64,000 nt of DNA. It comes from Nocardia tenerifensis NBRC 101015. GTDB lineage: Bacteria; Actinomycetota; Actinomycetes; Mycobacteriales; Mycobacteriaceae. Below the pieces are notes generated by a model. The model was not told where the DNA came from and did not search any database. It worked only from the letters and a program-made list of their open reading frames with translations. Location: contig NZ_BAGH01000177.1 of the NCBI RefSeq assembly GCF_000308715.1, positions 25,945-89,944 on the forward strand, written 5' to 3'. Positions 44,485-52,837 of this stretch are shown here, piece after piece; position 1 is the first letter of the stretch, and each line of letters opens with the position of its first letter. Position numbers and translations under genes: made by a program.

Positions 44485-46154
44485 GACACCTTGCTGTCTA
44501 CGAGCACTTCGGGAATGCGGGCGTGGAATTCGGCGCCGGTGAGCGGGGGAGTGTCGCCGCGCGCGCTCGCCAGCCGCACGTCGCCGCCGTGGTTGCGGGC
44601 GATCTGGCGGATCAGCGCCAGGCCGACGCCGCGCCCGCCGGGCACGTCGGCGCCGTCGCGGGTCGAGCTGCCCTCGGTGAACAGCACATCGATGAGCTCG
44701 GGCGCGACGCCGTCGCCGCTGTCGGCCACCGCGATGTGCAAGGTCGAATCCTCCTGCACCAGTTCGACTTCCACCTGCTTGACCGGGTTGTCCGAGGCGC
44801 GCACCGCCTCGATCGCGTTGTCGAGCAGGTTGCCGAGCACGGTCGTCACGTCCACGGGGTCGACGAGGCTGCCGTCCACCCAGGTGTTCGGCCCGAGGAT
44901 CAGCTCGACGCCGCCCTCCCGCGCGTGCGCCGCCTTGGCCGCGAGGAACGCCTGGAGATAGGCGTCGTGGATGGCGTCGATGCCGGGGGCGGCGGCCCCG
45001 AGCGGACCCGCGCCGATCATCTCGTCGATCGAGCGCGACGCCTCCTCGGTGCGCCCGCCGTGCAGCAGCCCGCTGATCAGATGCATCTTGTTGGAGAACT
45101 CGTGGCGCTGCGCGCGCAGGACCGTGCTCATCGACTGCACGGCGTCGAGCTGCCTGGTCAGCGCCTCGACGTCGGTGCGGTCGCGCACGGTCAGCACCGC
45201 GCCGAGATCGCGCCGGTCCCGGCGCACGGGCCGCGCGGCGACGACGACGATGTGCGACCCGACCGTCGCCGAGGCGGGTTGCTCGTCGAGCCCGCGGAAC
45301 ACCTCGAGCACCCGCGGCGTCAACCCGATCTCGTCCACCGGCCGCCCGATATCGGCCTCGATGCCGAGCAGCCTGCGCGCCTCGTCGTTGACGAACGTTG
45401 TGCGCCACGAGGAGTCGACGGCGAGCACGCCGCGGCCGATGCCGTGCAGCACCGCCGCCTGCCCGCGCACCAGTTCGGCGAGCTCGGCCGGCTCGAGCCC
45501 GAGGGTCAGGCCGCGCCAGCGCCTGGCCAGCAGCATGGATCCGGCGATCCCGACCAGCAGCGCGGCGCCGACCAGCAGGCCTGCGGTCCGTAGGTCGTCG
45601 AGCAACTGGTCCCGCACCGCGTCGGTGGAGATACCCACGCTCACCGCGCCGACGACGCGATCCGAACCGGGTTCCAGGACAGGGACTTTCGCGCGCACCG
45701 AGTCGCCGAGCGTGCCGCGCTCCTCGGCGATCACCTCGCGCCCGGCCAGCGCCCCCGACGGATCGGTGCTCACATGCTCGGTGAGCCGCGCCGCGTCCGG
45801 ATGCGCCAGCCGGATCCCGGAGTCGTCGGTGATCACCACGAACAGCGCGTCGGTGCGCTGGGTGGTGTCGATGGCGATCCGCTCGAGCGGCCCGGCGGCG
45901 AGCCGTTCGCGCAGCCGCGGGTCGTCGCCGATCGCGCCGGGCGCGTAGCGCGCCACCTCGTCGCGGACCACCGGCTCGGCCGCGACCGTGCGCGCGATGG
46001 CGAGCGCGCGCTGGCCGTACCCGTCGCGCAGCCGCTGGTCGGTGAGGTAGCCGAAGACGGCGAAGGCGACGCCGAGGGTCAGGGCGACCACCATGATCTG
46101 CAACAGCAGAACTTGAGTCCTCAACCGCACGGCCGGCGCGCCCTCAGTGGCCAT
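44466..46154 (-). CDS. CitA/DcuS-type sensor histidine kinase
   Basis: The 562-residue kinase has two membrane segments near residues 15-40 and 175-200 enclosing an extracytoplasmic sCache-like sensor domain, then a PAS domain (AVLHGIGRGVLAVDSSWRTT). The phosphoacceptor box is LRAQRHEFSNKMHLISGLL, followed by the ATPase with VLGNLLDNAIEAV (N box), DSGDGVAPEL (G1) and GRGVGLALI (G2). Such kinases sense carboxylates or similar small anions. ATG 46154 begins just before the first membrane segment. It is divergent from the ABC operon by 146 bases. Confidence 0.93.
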   Translation of the reverse strand: MATEGAPAVRLRTQVLLLQIMVVALTLGVAFAVFGYLTDQRLRDGYGQRALAIARTVAAEPVVRDEVARYAPGAIGDDPRLRERLAAGPLERIAIDTTQRTDALFVVITDDSGIRLAHPDAARLTEHVSTDPSGALAGREVIAEERGTLGDSVRAKVPVLEPGSDRVVGAVSVGISTDAVRDQLLDDLRTAGLLVGAALLVGIAGSMLLARRWRGLTLGLEPAELAELVRGQAAVLHGIGRGVLAVDSSWRTTFVNDEARRLLGIEADIGRPVDEIGLTPRVLEVFRGLDEQPASATVGSHIVVVAARPVRRDRRDLGAVLTVRDRTDVEALTRQLDAVQSMSTVLRAQRHEFSNKMHLISGLLHGGRTEEASRSIDEMIGAGPLGAAAPGIDAIHDAYLQAFLAAKAAHAREGGVELILGPNTWVDGSLVDPVDVTTVLGNLLDNAIEAVRASDNPVKQVEVELVQEDSTLHIAVADSGDGVAPELIDVLFTEGSSTRDGADVPGGRGVGLALIRQIARNHGGDVRLASARGDTPPLTGAEFHARIPEVLVDSKVSWLHQI

Positions 46155-46300
46155 TGGCGCAGCATAGACCACCGCACGAGGCGTGAGCAGAATGCGCAGA
46201 ACCTGCGAATCGGCACTTTGCACGGCTTGTGCGCACAAGCTCCGCGGTGTGACCGGGGACACGTACGTTCGCTCTACCTCGATCTCGCAGGAGCTACACC

Positions 46301-47107
46301 ATGAACGACCCACTCATCGAGCTGCGGAGCGCGACGAAGCGCTTCCCCGGCACCGGCGGCGGCATCCACACCGCCGTCAAGAACCTGGACCTGGAGGTCC
46401 GACCCGGCGAATTCGTCGCGGTGGTCGGCCCGACCGGCTGCGGCAAGTCGACCACCCTGTCCCTGGTCTCCGGCCTCGAGCCCGCCTCGGCCGGGCGAAC
46501 GCTGGTGCGCGGCAAGGACGTCGCGGGCATCCCGGACGGCATCGGCTACATGTTCCAGCAGGACGCCGTGCTGCCGTGGAAGTCGGTGCTGGACAACGTC
46601 GCGCTCGGCCCGCGCCTGCGCGGGGCGTCGAAAAGCGAAGCGCGCGAGAAGGCTTCGGTGTGGGTGCACAAGGTCGGCCTCGCGGGGTTCGAGAGCTACT
46701 ACCCGCATCAGCTCTCCGGCGGCATGCGCAAGCGTGTCGCGCTGGCGCAGACGCTGGTGAACGATCCGGAGATCCTGCTGATGGACGAGCCGTTCAGCGC
46801 GCTCGACGTGCAGACGCGCCAGCTGATGCAGGACGAATTGTTGCGGGTGTGGGCGGGTACCAACGCTGCCGTCATTTTCGTCACCCATGACCTGGAGGAG
46901 GCGATCGTGCTCGCCGACCGGGTCGTCGTCATGACGGCGAGCCCGGCGACGGTGTGCGGCAACTTCCCCGTCGCGCTGGACCGCCCGCGCGACGTCGAGG
47001 AGGTGCGGCTCACGACCGAGTTCCGCAATATCTACAAGGAAATTTGGGAAACGCTGCGCGACCAGGTCGAGGCGGCTCGAACGAAGGGAGCCTCCCGTGT
47101 CGCATAA
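46301..47107 (+). CDS. ABC transporter ATPase, SsuB/TauB/NitT type
   Basis: This 268-residue ATPase has Walker A GPTGCGKSTT, Q-loop MFQQDAVLPWKSVLDNVALG typical of sulfonate/nitrate/thiamine-precursor importers, signature LSGGMRKRVALAQ, Walker B ILLMDEPFSALD and switch VIFVTHDLEEAI. It leads a three-gene unit with a permease and a lipoprotein; the last 11 bases overlap the permease start. The substrate is probably an organosulfur, nitrogenous or pyrimidine compound. Confidence 0.93.
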   Translation: MNDPLIELRSATKRFPGTGGGIHTAVKNLDLEVRPGEFVAVVGPTGCGKSTTLSLVSGLEPASAGRTLVRGKDVAGIPDGIGYMFQQDAVLPWKSVLDNVALGPRLRGASKSEAREKASVWVHKVGLAGFESYYPHQLSGGMRKRVALAQTLVNDPEILLMDEPFSALDVQTRQLMQDELLRVWAGTNAAVIFVTHDLEEAIVLADRVVVMTASPATVCGNFPVALDRPRDVEEVRLTTEFRNIYKEIWETLRDQVEAARTKGASRVA

Positions 47108-47984
47108 CCTGCTCGAAAAAGGTTCGGCCGCAACGCCGGTGCCGGAGAACGAGACCGAGGAGCAGATCCTCGCGCGGGTGCGCACCAACGCCCGGCGCTC
47201 GCGCATTCGCACCTGGGGCCTGCGATTGGCCCTAGTGGCACTGTGGCTCGGCTCCTGGGAGCTCACCGCCACGCTGTGGATCGACCCGTTCTTCTACTCC
47301 AAGCCGTCGCTCATCTGGGACCGGCTGGTCGAATGGTTCAGCGAGGGAACGCAGTTCGGCTCGATCTGGCTGCAGATCTTCACCACCGTCGAGGAGGCCG
47401 TGCTCGGCTTCCTGATCGGCGCAGTCGCCGGCGTCGTGCTCGGCACGCTGCTCGGGCGCAGCCGGTACTGGGCCGACGTGCTCGCGCCGTTCATCAAGGC
47501 GCTCAACGCGGTTCCGCGCATCGTGCTCGCCGCGCTGTTCATCATCTGGTTCGGCCTCGGGCTCAGCTCGAAGGTCGCGACGGTGGTCGTGCTGGTGTTC
47601 TTCGCGGTGTTCTTCAACGCGTTCACCGGCGCGCGGGAGGTGGACGGCAACGTCATCAACAACGCGCGCATCCTCGGCGCGGGCAAGCGCCAGGTACTCA
47701 CCGCGATCGTGCTGCCGAGCGCGACCACCTGGATCCTGTCCAGTCTGCACACCGCGTTCGGCTTCGCCCTGATCGGCGCGGTGGTCGGCGAATACGCCGG
47801 CGCCAGTAAGGGTTTGGGCCTGCTCATCAGCAACGCCCAGGGCACGTTCGACTCGGCGGGCATCTACGCGGGCATGATCATCATCACGGTGATCGCGCTG
47901 CTCGCCGAGTGGGCGATCGGCTTCGCCGAGAGCAAATTGCTGAAATGGCGTCCGTCGCAGGCCAACTCGGGCCACGGGATCTGA
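47097..47984 (+). CDS. ABC transporter permease, SsuC/TauC type
   Basis: The 295-residue permease has about six membrane segments and the EAA-loop-like stretch NNARILGAGKRQVLTAIVLP. The start of the transport domain, VEEAVLGFLIGAVAGVVLG, and ALIGAVVGEYAGASKGLGLL are typical of the family. It starts at GTG 47097 inside the ATPase gene, and its stop is two bases before the binding-protein gene, so the three proteins are translated in a chain. Confidence 0.93.
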   Translation: MSHNLLEKGSAATPVPENETEEQILARVRTNARRSRIRTWGLRLALVALWLGSWELTATLWIDPFFYSKPSLIWDRLVEWFSEGTQFGSIWLQIFTTVEEAVLGFLIGAVAGVVLGTLLGRSRYWADVLAPFIKALNAVPRIVLAALFIIWFGLGLSSKVATVVVLVFFAVFFNAFTGAREVDGNVINNARILGAGKRQVLTAIVLPSATTWILSSLHTAFGFALIGAVVGEYAGASKGLGLLISNAQGTFDSAGIYAGMIIITVIALLAEWAIGFAESKLLKWRPSQANSGHGI

Positions 47985-47986
47985 GC

Positions 47987-49039
47987 ATGAGATACCGCAA
48001 GCATGTGACGATCGTCGTCGTGGCGGTGGCGGCGCTACTGCTGGCCACCGGATGCCGGGATTCGCGCCATATTCCGACGGTGAACGGGCGGCCGCAGATC
48101 ACCATCATGGTCGGCGGGCTGGAGAAGGTGATCTACCTGCCCGCGATGCTGACCAAGCAGCTCGGCTTCTTCGACAGCAACGACATCGACGTGAAGCTGC
48201 TCGGCGAGCAGTCCGGCGCCAATGCCGAGACCGCGCTGCTCACCGGCGACGTGCAGGGCGTGGTGGGGTTCTACGACCACACCATCGACCTGCAGGCCAA
48301 GGAGCAGTGCATCCGCTCGGTGGTGCAGTTCTCCGATGTGCCCGGCGAGGTGGAGTTGGTGTCCAAGCAGGACGCCGCGACCATCACCTCGACGGCCGAT
48401 CTGCGCGGCAAGAACCTGGGCGTCACCTCGCTCGGCTCGTCGACCGACTTCCTCACCCAGGCGCTCACCGGCCAGCAGGGCATGACCACCAAGGACTACA
48501 CCCGCGTGAAAGTCGGTGCGGGACAAACCTTTATCGCTGGTATGAACCACAACGGCATCGACGCGGGCATGACCACCGACCCGACCGTCGCGCAGATGGT
48601 GAACTCCGGCGAGGCGCAGATCCTGGTGGACATGCGCACCGAGGCGGGCACCCGCGCCGCGCTCGGCGGGCTGTACCCGGCCACGTCGCTGTACATGAAT
48701 TGCGCCACCATCGATGCCCACCCGGACATCGTGCGCAAGCTCGCCGCCGCGTTCGTGCAGACCCTGAAGTGGATCAAGGCGCACACGCCGGAGGAGATCG
48801 CCGCCAAGATGCCGCCGCAGTACGCGAGCGCGGGCAAGGACCTCTACGTCCAGTCCATCCGCGACTCGATCGGCATGTTCAACGGCGACGGACTGATGAA
48901 ACCCGAAGGGGCGCAGAACGTTCTGAACATTCTCGGCAAGTACTCGCGCAACGTGGCGCCGGTGCGCGAGCGCATCGACCTGTCGAAGACCTACACCACG
49001 CAGTTCGTCGAGGAGGCTCTGCGCGCACCGAAGCAGTAG
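47987..49039 (+). CDS. ABC substrate-binding lipoprotein, SsuA/THI5-like
   Basis: The 350-residue protein has lipobox LATGC with cysteine at residue 23, then the NMT1/THI5-like binding fold: ITIMVGGLEKVIYLPAMLTK, LGFFDSNDIDVKLLGEQSG, VVGFYDHTIDLQAKEQ and LGVTSLGSSTDFLTQAL. It should be tethered outside the membrane and deliver substrate to the permease. The gene ends an operon with a strong hairpin 15 bases after its stop. Substrate specificity cannot be read directly; the linked CitA-type kinase may sense the same compound. Confidence 0.92.
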   Translation: MRYRKHVTIVVVAVAALLLATGCRDSRHIPTVNGRPQITIMVGGLEKVIYLPAMLTKQLGFFDSNDIDVKLLGEQSGANAETALLTGDVQGVVGFYDHTIDLQAKEQCIRSVVQFSDVPGEVELVSKQDAATITSTADLRGKNLGVTSLGSSTDFLTQALTGQQGMTTKDYTRVKVGAGQTFIAGMNHNGIDAGMTTDPTVAQMVNSGEAQILVDMRTEAGTRAALGGLYPATSLYMNCATIDAHPDIVRKLAAAFVQTLKWIKAHTPEEIAAKMPPQYASAGKDLYVQSIRDSIGMFNGDGLMKPEGAQNVLNILGKYSRNVAPVRERIDLSKTYTTQFVEEALRAPKQ

Positions 49040-49053
49040 GCGCGCGCGATCGA

Positions 49054-49080
49054 CGCCCCGGACAAGTCTTGTCCGGGGCG
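49054..49080 (+). terminator. Strong hairpin terminator of the ABC operon
   Basis: A 13-base perfect stem, CGCCCCGGACAAG with CTTGTCCGGGGCG, with a single central T starts 15 bases after the lipoprotein stop and is followed by TTGTCG. It is the clearest intrinsic terminator in the window. Confidence 0.85.
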
Positions 49081-49153
49081 TTGTCGCGTCGATGTCCTGA
49101 ACTGTGGGTTGGGTGTCCTTGTGGACATTTCGGGGGTGTTCGAGACTGGGAGC

Positions 49154-50098
49154 ATGGAGTCGACGGGCGAGGTTGTTGTCGCGGTGTCCGAGGGGGTGTT
49201 GCTGCTGGATGTGGCGGGGCCGGCGCAGGTGCTGCACTGGGCGGGGCGGCGGGTGCGGTTCGCGTCGCCGGACGGCAAAGACGTGTGCACCGATGTCGGC
49301 CTGCCGCTGGCCGTCTCCGCCGCCGTCGGCGACCTGACGGGCTCGATCGACACGCTGCTCGTCCCCGGGTATCCGCCGGAGCTGCCGGTGCCGGCCGATC
49401 TCGTCGAGGTGGTGCGGGTCGCGGGTGCCGGTGCGCGGCGGGTGGCCTCGGTGTGCACGGGGGCACTGGTCCTGGCCGAGGCGGGCCTGCTGGACGGCCG
49501 CCGCGCGACGACGCACTGGCTGGCGTGTGATCAACTGGCGCAGCGCTTTCCGCGCATCGAGGTCGACCCGGACGCCATCTGCGTGCGCGACGGGCAGGTG
49601 CTCACGTCCGCGGGCGTCACCGCGGGGATCGATCTGGCGCTCGCGCTGGTGGAGGAGGATCACGGCATCGAGTCGGCGCGTTCGATCGCCAAGCACCTCG
49701 TGGTGTTCCTGCGGCGCCCCGGCGGGCAGGCGCAGTTCAGCCAGCGCGCCCGAATCGGGCAGCCGCGCAACAAGAGTCTGCGCACGGCCGTCGAATCGGT
49801 GACCGCCGACCTCGCCGCCGATCACAGCCTGGCCGCGATGGCCGAGCGGGCCTCGCTGAGCGAGCGGCACCTGAGCAGGCTGTTTCGCCAGGAGATGGGG
49901 GTGACCCCGGCGCAGTACGTCAAGCAGGCCCGGGTCGAGGCCGCGCAGGCGATGCTCGAGACGACCGACGATCTGGTGGCCGCCATCGCCCGGCACAGCG
50001 GTTTCGGGTCCGAGGAGACCATGCGCCGCACGTTTCTGGAGGTACTCGGCACGACGCCGAGCGATTACCGCGGGCGATTCCGCGCCTCGGCGCTCTGA
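49154..50098 (+). CDS. GlxA-type AraC regulator with DJ-1/PfpI domain
   Basis: The 314-residue protein joins an N-terminal DJ-1/PfpI-like domain (VAVSEGVLLLDVAGPAQVL, RRVASVCTGALVLAEAGLL with a cysteine at the nucleophile elbow) to a C-terminal AraC double HTH (LAAMAERASLSERHLSRLF, VAAIARHSGFGSEETMRRTF). ATG 49154 is the natural start. An HD-domain gene follows 45 bases later on the same strand, a common pairing, so this protein probably activates it. Confidence 0.92.
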   Translation: MESTGEVVVAVSEGVLLLDVAGPAQVLHWAGRRVRFASPDGKDVCTDVGLPLAVSAAVGDLTGSIDTLLVPGYPPELPVPADLVEVVRVAGAGARRVASVCTGALVLAEAGLLDGRRATTHWLACDQLAQRFPRIEVDPDAICVRDGQVLTSAGVTAGIDLALALVEEDHGIESARSIAKHLVVFLRRPGGQAQFSQRARIGQPRNKSLRTAVESVTADLAADHSLAAMAERASLSERHLSRLFRQEMGVTPAQYVKQARVEAAQAMLETTDDLVAAIARHSGFGSEETMRRTFLEVLGTTPSDYRGRFRASAL

Positions 50099-50143
50099 TT
50101 TCGTTCCCCGCACATCACGCCGTTCGACCGAAGGAGTTCAGTC

Positions 50144-50878
50144 ATGCCGTTGTCCCGTCGTGCCGCGATCGGGGTGGGAATCGCCGGAACCGCTCTCGCC
50201 CTCGCGCAGACTTCCGTCGCGGCCCAAGCGAAGGCGCTGCCCGTTCCCTCGACTCCATTGGCCGACAAGGCAACTGAGTTGATCAACGGTTGCCTCGATG
50301 TCGCCCTGCGCAACCACAGTCTGCGCGGTTACCACTTCGGCCTCGCGGTCGGCGAGCGCCACGGGCTGCGGCCCGGCGTGGACTACAACGCGGAGACCAT
50401 GTACCTCATCTGCGTGCTGCACGATCTCGGGCTCGCCCGGGACGCGGGCGGCAACCAGCGATTCGAGGTCGACGGCGCGGACGCCGCGGTCCGATTTCTC
50501 GAGGAGAACGGCGTCACCGACGCCAGGGCCGACACCATCTGGGACGCGATCGCCGCGCACACCACGGGATTCCTCGAATCGCCGGTCTGGCGCCGCCGGC
50601 GCCCGCCCGAGACGTGGATCGCGGTCGAGGGCATCGGCATCGACGTGGCCGGCGCGCCGACGGACCTGCCGCCCGGCTACGCCGACCTCGTCCACTCCGC
50701 CTACCCCCGCCTGGGCGGCAGCCAATCCCTCACCGCCGCCATCGAGAACCAGGCGCTGGTGAACCCGGAGAAGGCCCCGCCCGGCAGCCTCGCCCGCGAG
50801 ATCATCCGTGCCCACCACCCCGAAATTCCACAGATGACGTGGGACGACATCCTGGCGACGAGTCAGTGGGCCGACTGA
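50144..50878 (+). CDS. HD-domain hydrolase with twin-arginine-like leader
   Basis: This 244-residue protein starts with LSRRAAIGVGIAGTALALA, an SRR twin-arginine-type leader ending near AAQAKA, so it may be exported by Tat. The HD fold includes YLICVLHDLGLARDAGG with the His-Asp pair, and AIAAHTTGFLESP with a later histidine, as in cyanamide-hydratase-like HD proteins. The metal-binding set suggests hydrolase or lyase activity; the substrate is not known. It converges with the siderophore-interacting protein gene. Confidence 0.85.
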   Translation: MPLSRRAAIGVGIAGTALALAQTSVAAQAKALPVPSTPLADKATELINGCLDVALRNHSLRGYHFGLAVGERHGLRPGVDYNAETMYLICVLHDLGLARDAGGNQRFEVDGADAAVRFLEENGVTDARADTIWDAIAAHTTGFLESPVWRRRRPPETWIAVEGIGIDVAGAPTDLPPGYADLVHSAYPRLGGSQSLTAAIENQALVNPEKAPPGSLAREIIRAHHPEIPQMTWDDILATSQWAD

Positions 50879-50890
50879 CCTAGGCCCTTG

Positions 50891-51652
50891 TCAGCTGCTC
50901 GCCGACGCGGTCTCCTTCTGCTTGAGCTCGGCCTTCCACTCGCGGAAGCCCTCCTCGGTGCGACCGCGACGCCAGTACCCGGAGATCGAGTTCGCCCACT
51001 CGGCGCTGACCCCGCGTTCCCGGCGCACGTAGCGGCGCATGTCGTGCATGACGGCCTGTGCCTCGCCGTGGATGAAGACCTGGACCTGCCCGTCTTTCCA
51101 CGGCGCGTCGCGCACGCTCTCCGCGAGCGCCTCGCCCGGCGCGCGGGTGCCGCGGTGCAGCCAGGTCAGCTCGACGCCGTCGGGCTTGTGCAGGGCGAGT
51201 TCGTCGTCGGGGCCGGCGACCTCGACGAACGCGTAGCCTACGGCCGCCGGGTCCATCGCCTCGAGCGCGGCGGCGATGGCGGGCAGCGCCGCCTCGTCGC
51301 CGGCCAGCAGGTGCCAGTCGGCGTCGGCGCGCGGGGCGTAGGCGCCGCCGGGGCCGAACAGGTCGATGGTGTCGCCCGGCTTCGCCTCGGCCGCCCACGG
51401 TCCCGCGATGCCCTCGGCGCCGTGGTACACGAAGTCGGCCGCGAGGCTGCCCGCCTCGCGGTCGATCGAGCGGACGGTGTAGGTGCGCAGCACGTCGATG
51501 CCGTCGCGCTCGAAGATGAACTTGACGTAGGCGTCGGTGAATTCGTTGGCCTGGAACGCGGCGAAGCCGGGGCCGCCGAGGTGCACCCGGATGAGGTGCG
51601 GGGTGAGCCACTCGGTGTGCTGCACGGTGAGGGTGGTGCGGGGTCGGGCCAT
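50891..51652 (-). CDS. Siderophore-interacting protein (flavin-linked ferric reductase family)
   Basis: The 253-residue protein belongs to the ViuB/SIP family, which reduces ferric siderophores with NAD(P)H to release iron. The FAD domain has LRTYTVRSIDREAGSLAADF, with RTYTVR for flavin; GPGGAYAPRADADWHLLAGD is the linker; the C-terminal VQVFIHGEAQAVMHDMRRYV and GYWRRGRTEEGFREWK are family hallmarks. GGAGG lies just before ATG 51652. An iron-box-like element lies in the divergent spacer, which implies iron control. It is divergent from a nitroreductase gene. Confidence 0.92.
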   Translation of the reverse strand: MARPRTTLTVQHTEWLTPHLIRVHLGGPGFAAFQANEFTDAYVKFIFERDGIDVLRTYTVRSIDREAGSLAADFVYHGAEGIAGPWAAEAKPGDTIDLFGPGGAYAPRADADWHLLAGDEAALPAIAAALEAMDPAAVGYAFVEVAGPDDELALHKPDGVELTWLHRGTRAPGEALAESVRDAPWKDGQVQVFIHGEAQAVMHDMRRYVRRERGVSAEWANSISGYWRRGRTEEGFREWKAELKQKETASASS

Positions 51653-51671
51653 AGGTAATCCTCCCACTACT

Positions 51672-51692
51672 GTTAATTAGGGTTACCTTACC
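51672..51692. promoter_or_regulatory. IdeR/DtxR-like iron box
   Basis: The core TTAGGGTTACC matches 9 of 11 positions of the centre of the IdeR consensus (TTAGGCTAACC) and lies 20 bases upstream of the siderophore-interacting protein start. The left flank is a poor match, so this is a moderate candidate. Confidence 0.5.
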
Positions 51693-51792
51693 GACACTAC
51701 TCCGAGTTGATCTCGAGCGGAATCCGGCAGGCGTTCGGCTCACCGTGCGGGCAACCACTGACGAACGCGCCGACGCCGATGAGGATGGCGAC

Positions 51793-52620
51793 ATGACCCA
51801 GACCGTGCCGACGCCGGCCCATCTCGTGCGGCAGCGTTACCGCGACCCTCAGCCTACCGAACCCGCCCAGTGGAACGAGGTGCTGCGGGTGCTGCACGAG
51901 CATCGTTCGGTCCGGCGCTATCTCGCCGACCCGGTCTCGGATGACACACTGCGACTGTTGATCTCGGCCGCCCAGTCCGCGCCGACCTCCTCGAATCTGC
52001 AGGTGTGGAGCGTCGTCGCGGTGCGCGACCCGCGGCGCAAGGCGCGGCTCGCGGCGTTGGCGGGCGATCAGGCGCACATCCTTCAGGCGCCCGTATTGCT
52101 GGTCTGGACAGCCGATTTCGCCCGACTGCGCCAGCTCGCCGACGACCACGACGCTCCGCTCGAGGGCGCCGACTACCTCGAGTCCAGTTACGTCGGCTTC
52201 ATCGACGCCGCCCTCGCCGCGCAGAACGCCGTGGTGGCCGCGGAGTCGCTCGGCCTCGGCACGGTGTACCTGGGTGCGCTGCGCAACCATCCGGAAAACG
52301 TTGCGGCGGAACTGAATCTGCCCGCTCAGGTGTTCGCGGTGTTCGGGCTGCTCGTCGGCCACCCCGACCCGGCCGAGGACGCCAGGGTGAAACCTCGTCT
52401 GCCACAGGGCGCGGTGCTGCACCACGAGACCTACGACCTGGCGGTCCAGCGGGCGCACGTCGCGGAGTACGAGACCCGCATCGCCGAGTTCTACGCCGAG
52501 CAGCAACTCGCGCACTCGTGGACCGAGCGGGTGCTGAATCGGCTCGGCTCGGTCGCGAGCCTCAACGGCCGGCATCGCCTGCGCGCCTCGCTGGAGAATC
52601 ACGGCTTCCGGCTGAAGTAG
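51793..52620 (+). CDS. NfsA/FRP-type nitroreductase
   Basis: The 275-residue protein has the flavin-binding HRSVRRYLADPVSDD at its start and SAPTSSNLQVWSVVAVRD, both typical of oxygen-insensitive FMN nitroreductases, and AAESLGLGTVYLGALRN with VFAVFGLLVGHPD, the later FMN-contact region. They reduce quinones or nitro compounds with NAD(P)H. ATG 51793 follows GAGGA. It is divergent from the iron gene and might share the iron box. Confidence 0.9.
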   Translation: MTQTVPTPAHLVRQRYRDPQPTEPAQWNEVLRVLHEHRSVRRYLADPVSDDTLRLLISAAQSAPTSSNLQVWSVVAVRDPRRKARLAALAGDQAHILQAPVLLVWTADFARLRQLADDHDAPLEGADYLESSYVGFIDAALAAQNAVVAAESLGLGTVYLGALRNHPENVAAELNLPAQVFAVFGLLVGHPDPAEDARVKPRLPQGAVLHHETYDLAVQRAHVAEYETRIAEFYAEQQLAHSWTERVLNRLGSVASLNGRHRLRASLENHGFRLK

Positions 52621-52837
52621 GGCCCCTCTCGTCGGCCGCGCGAGAAAGCCCACGTACCGTACCTACGCCGCTGATCTGCGCTTTTCCCATGCGAAAGGTG
52701 ATCGGCGCGGTCCGGACAGGTAGCGTGACGTGCCGATCGACTCCGGAACATGCGATGATCCCATGTCATGTGTTCGGGGTCACCGACCGACGATCCCGGG
52801 CGTCGCGTCGTTTGCCGTTAGAGAGAAGGACCGCACT

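Noticed and set aside
48035..50113. 692-codon minus-strand frame across the ABC lipoprotein and GlxA genes
   Set aside because: No domain or hydrophobic pattern; both plus-strand genes under it have full family signatures.
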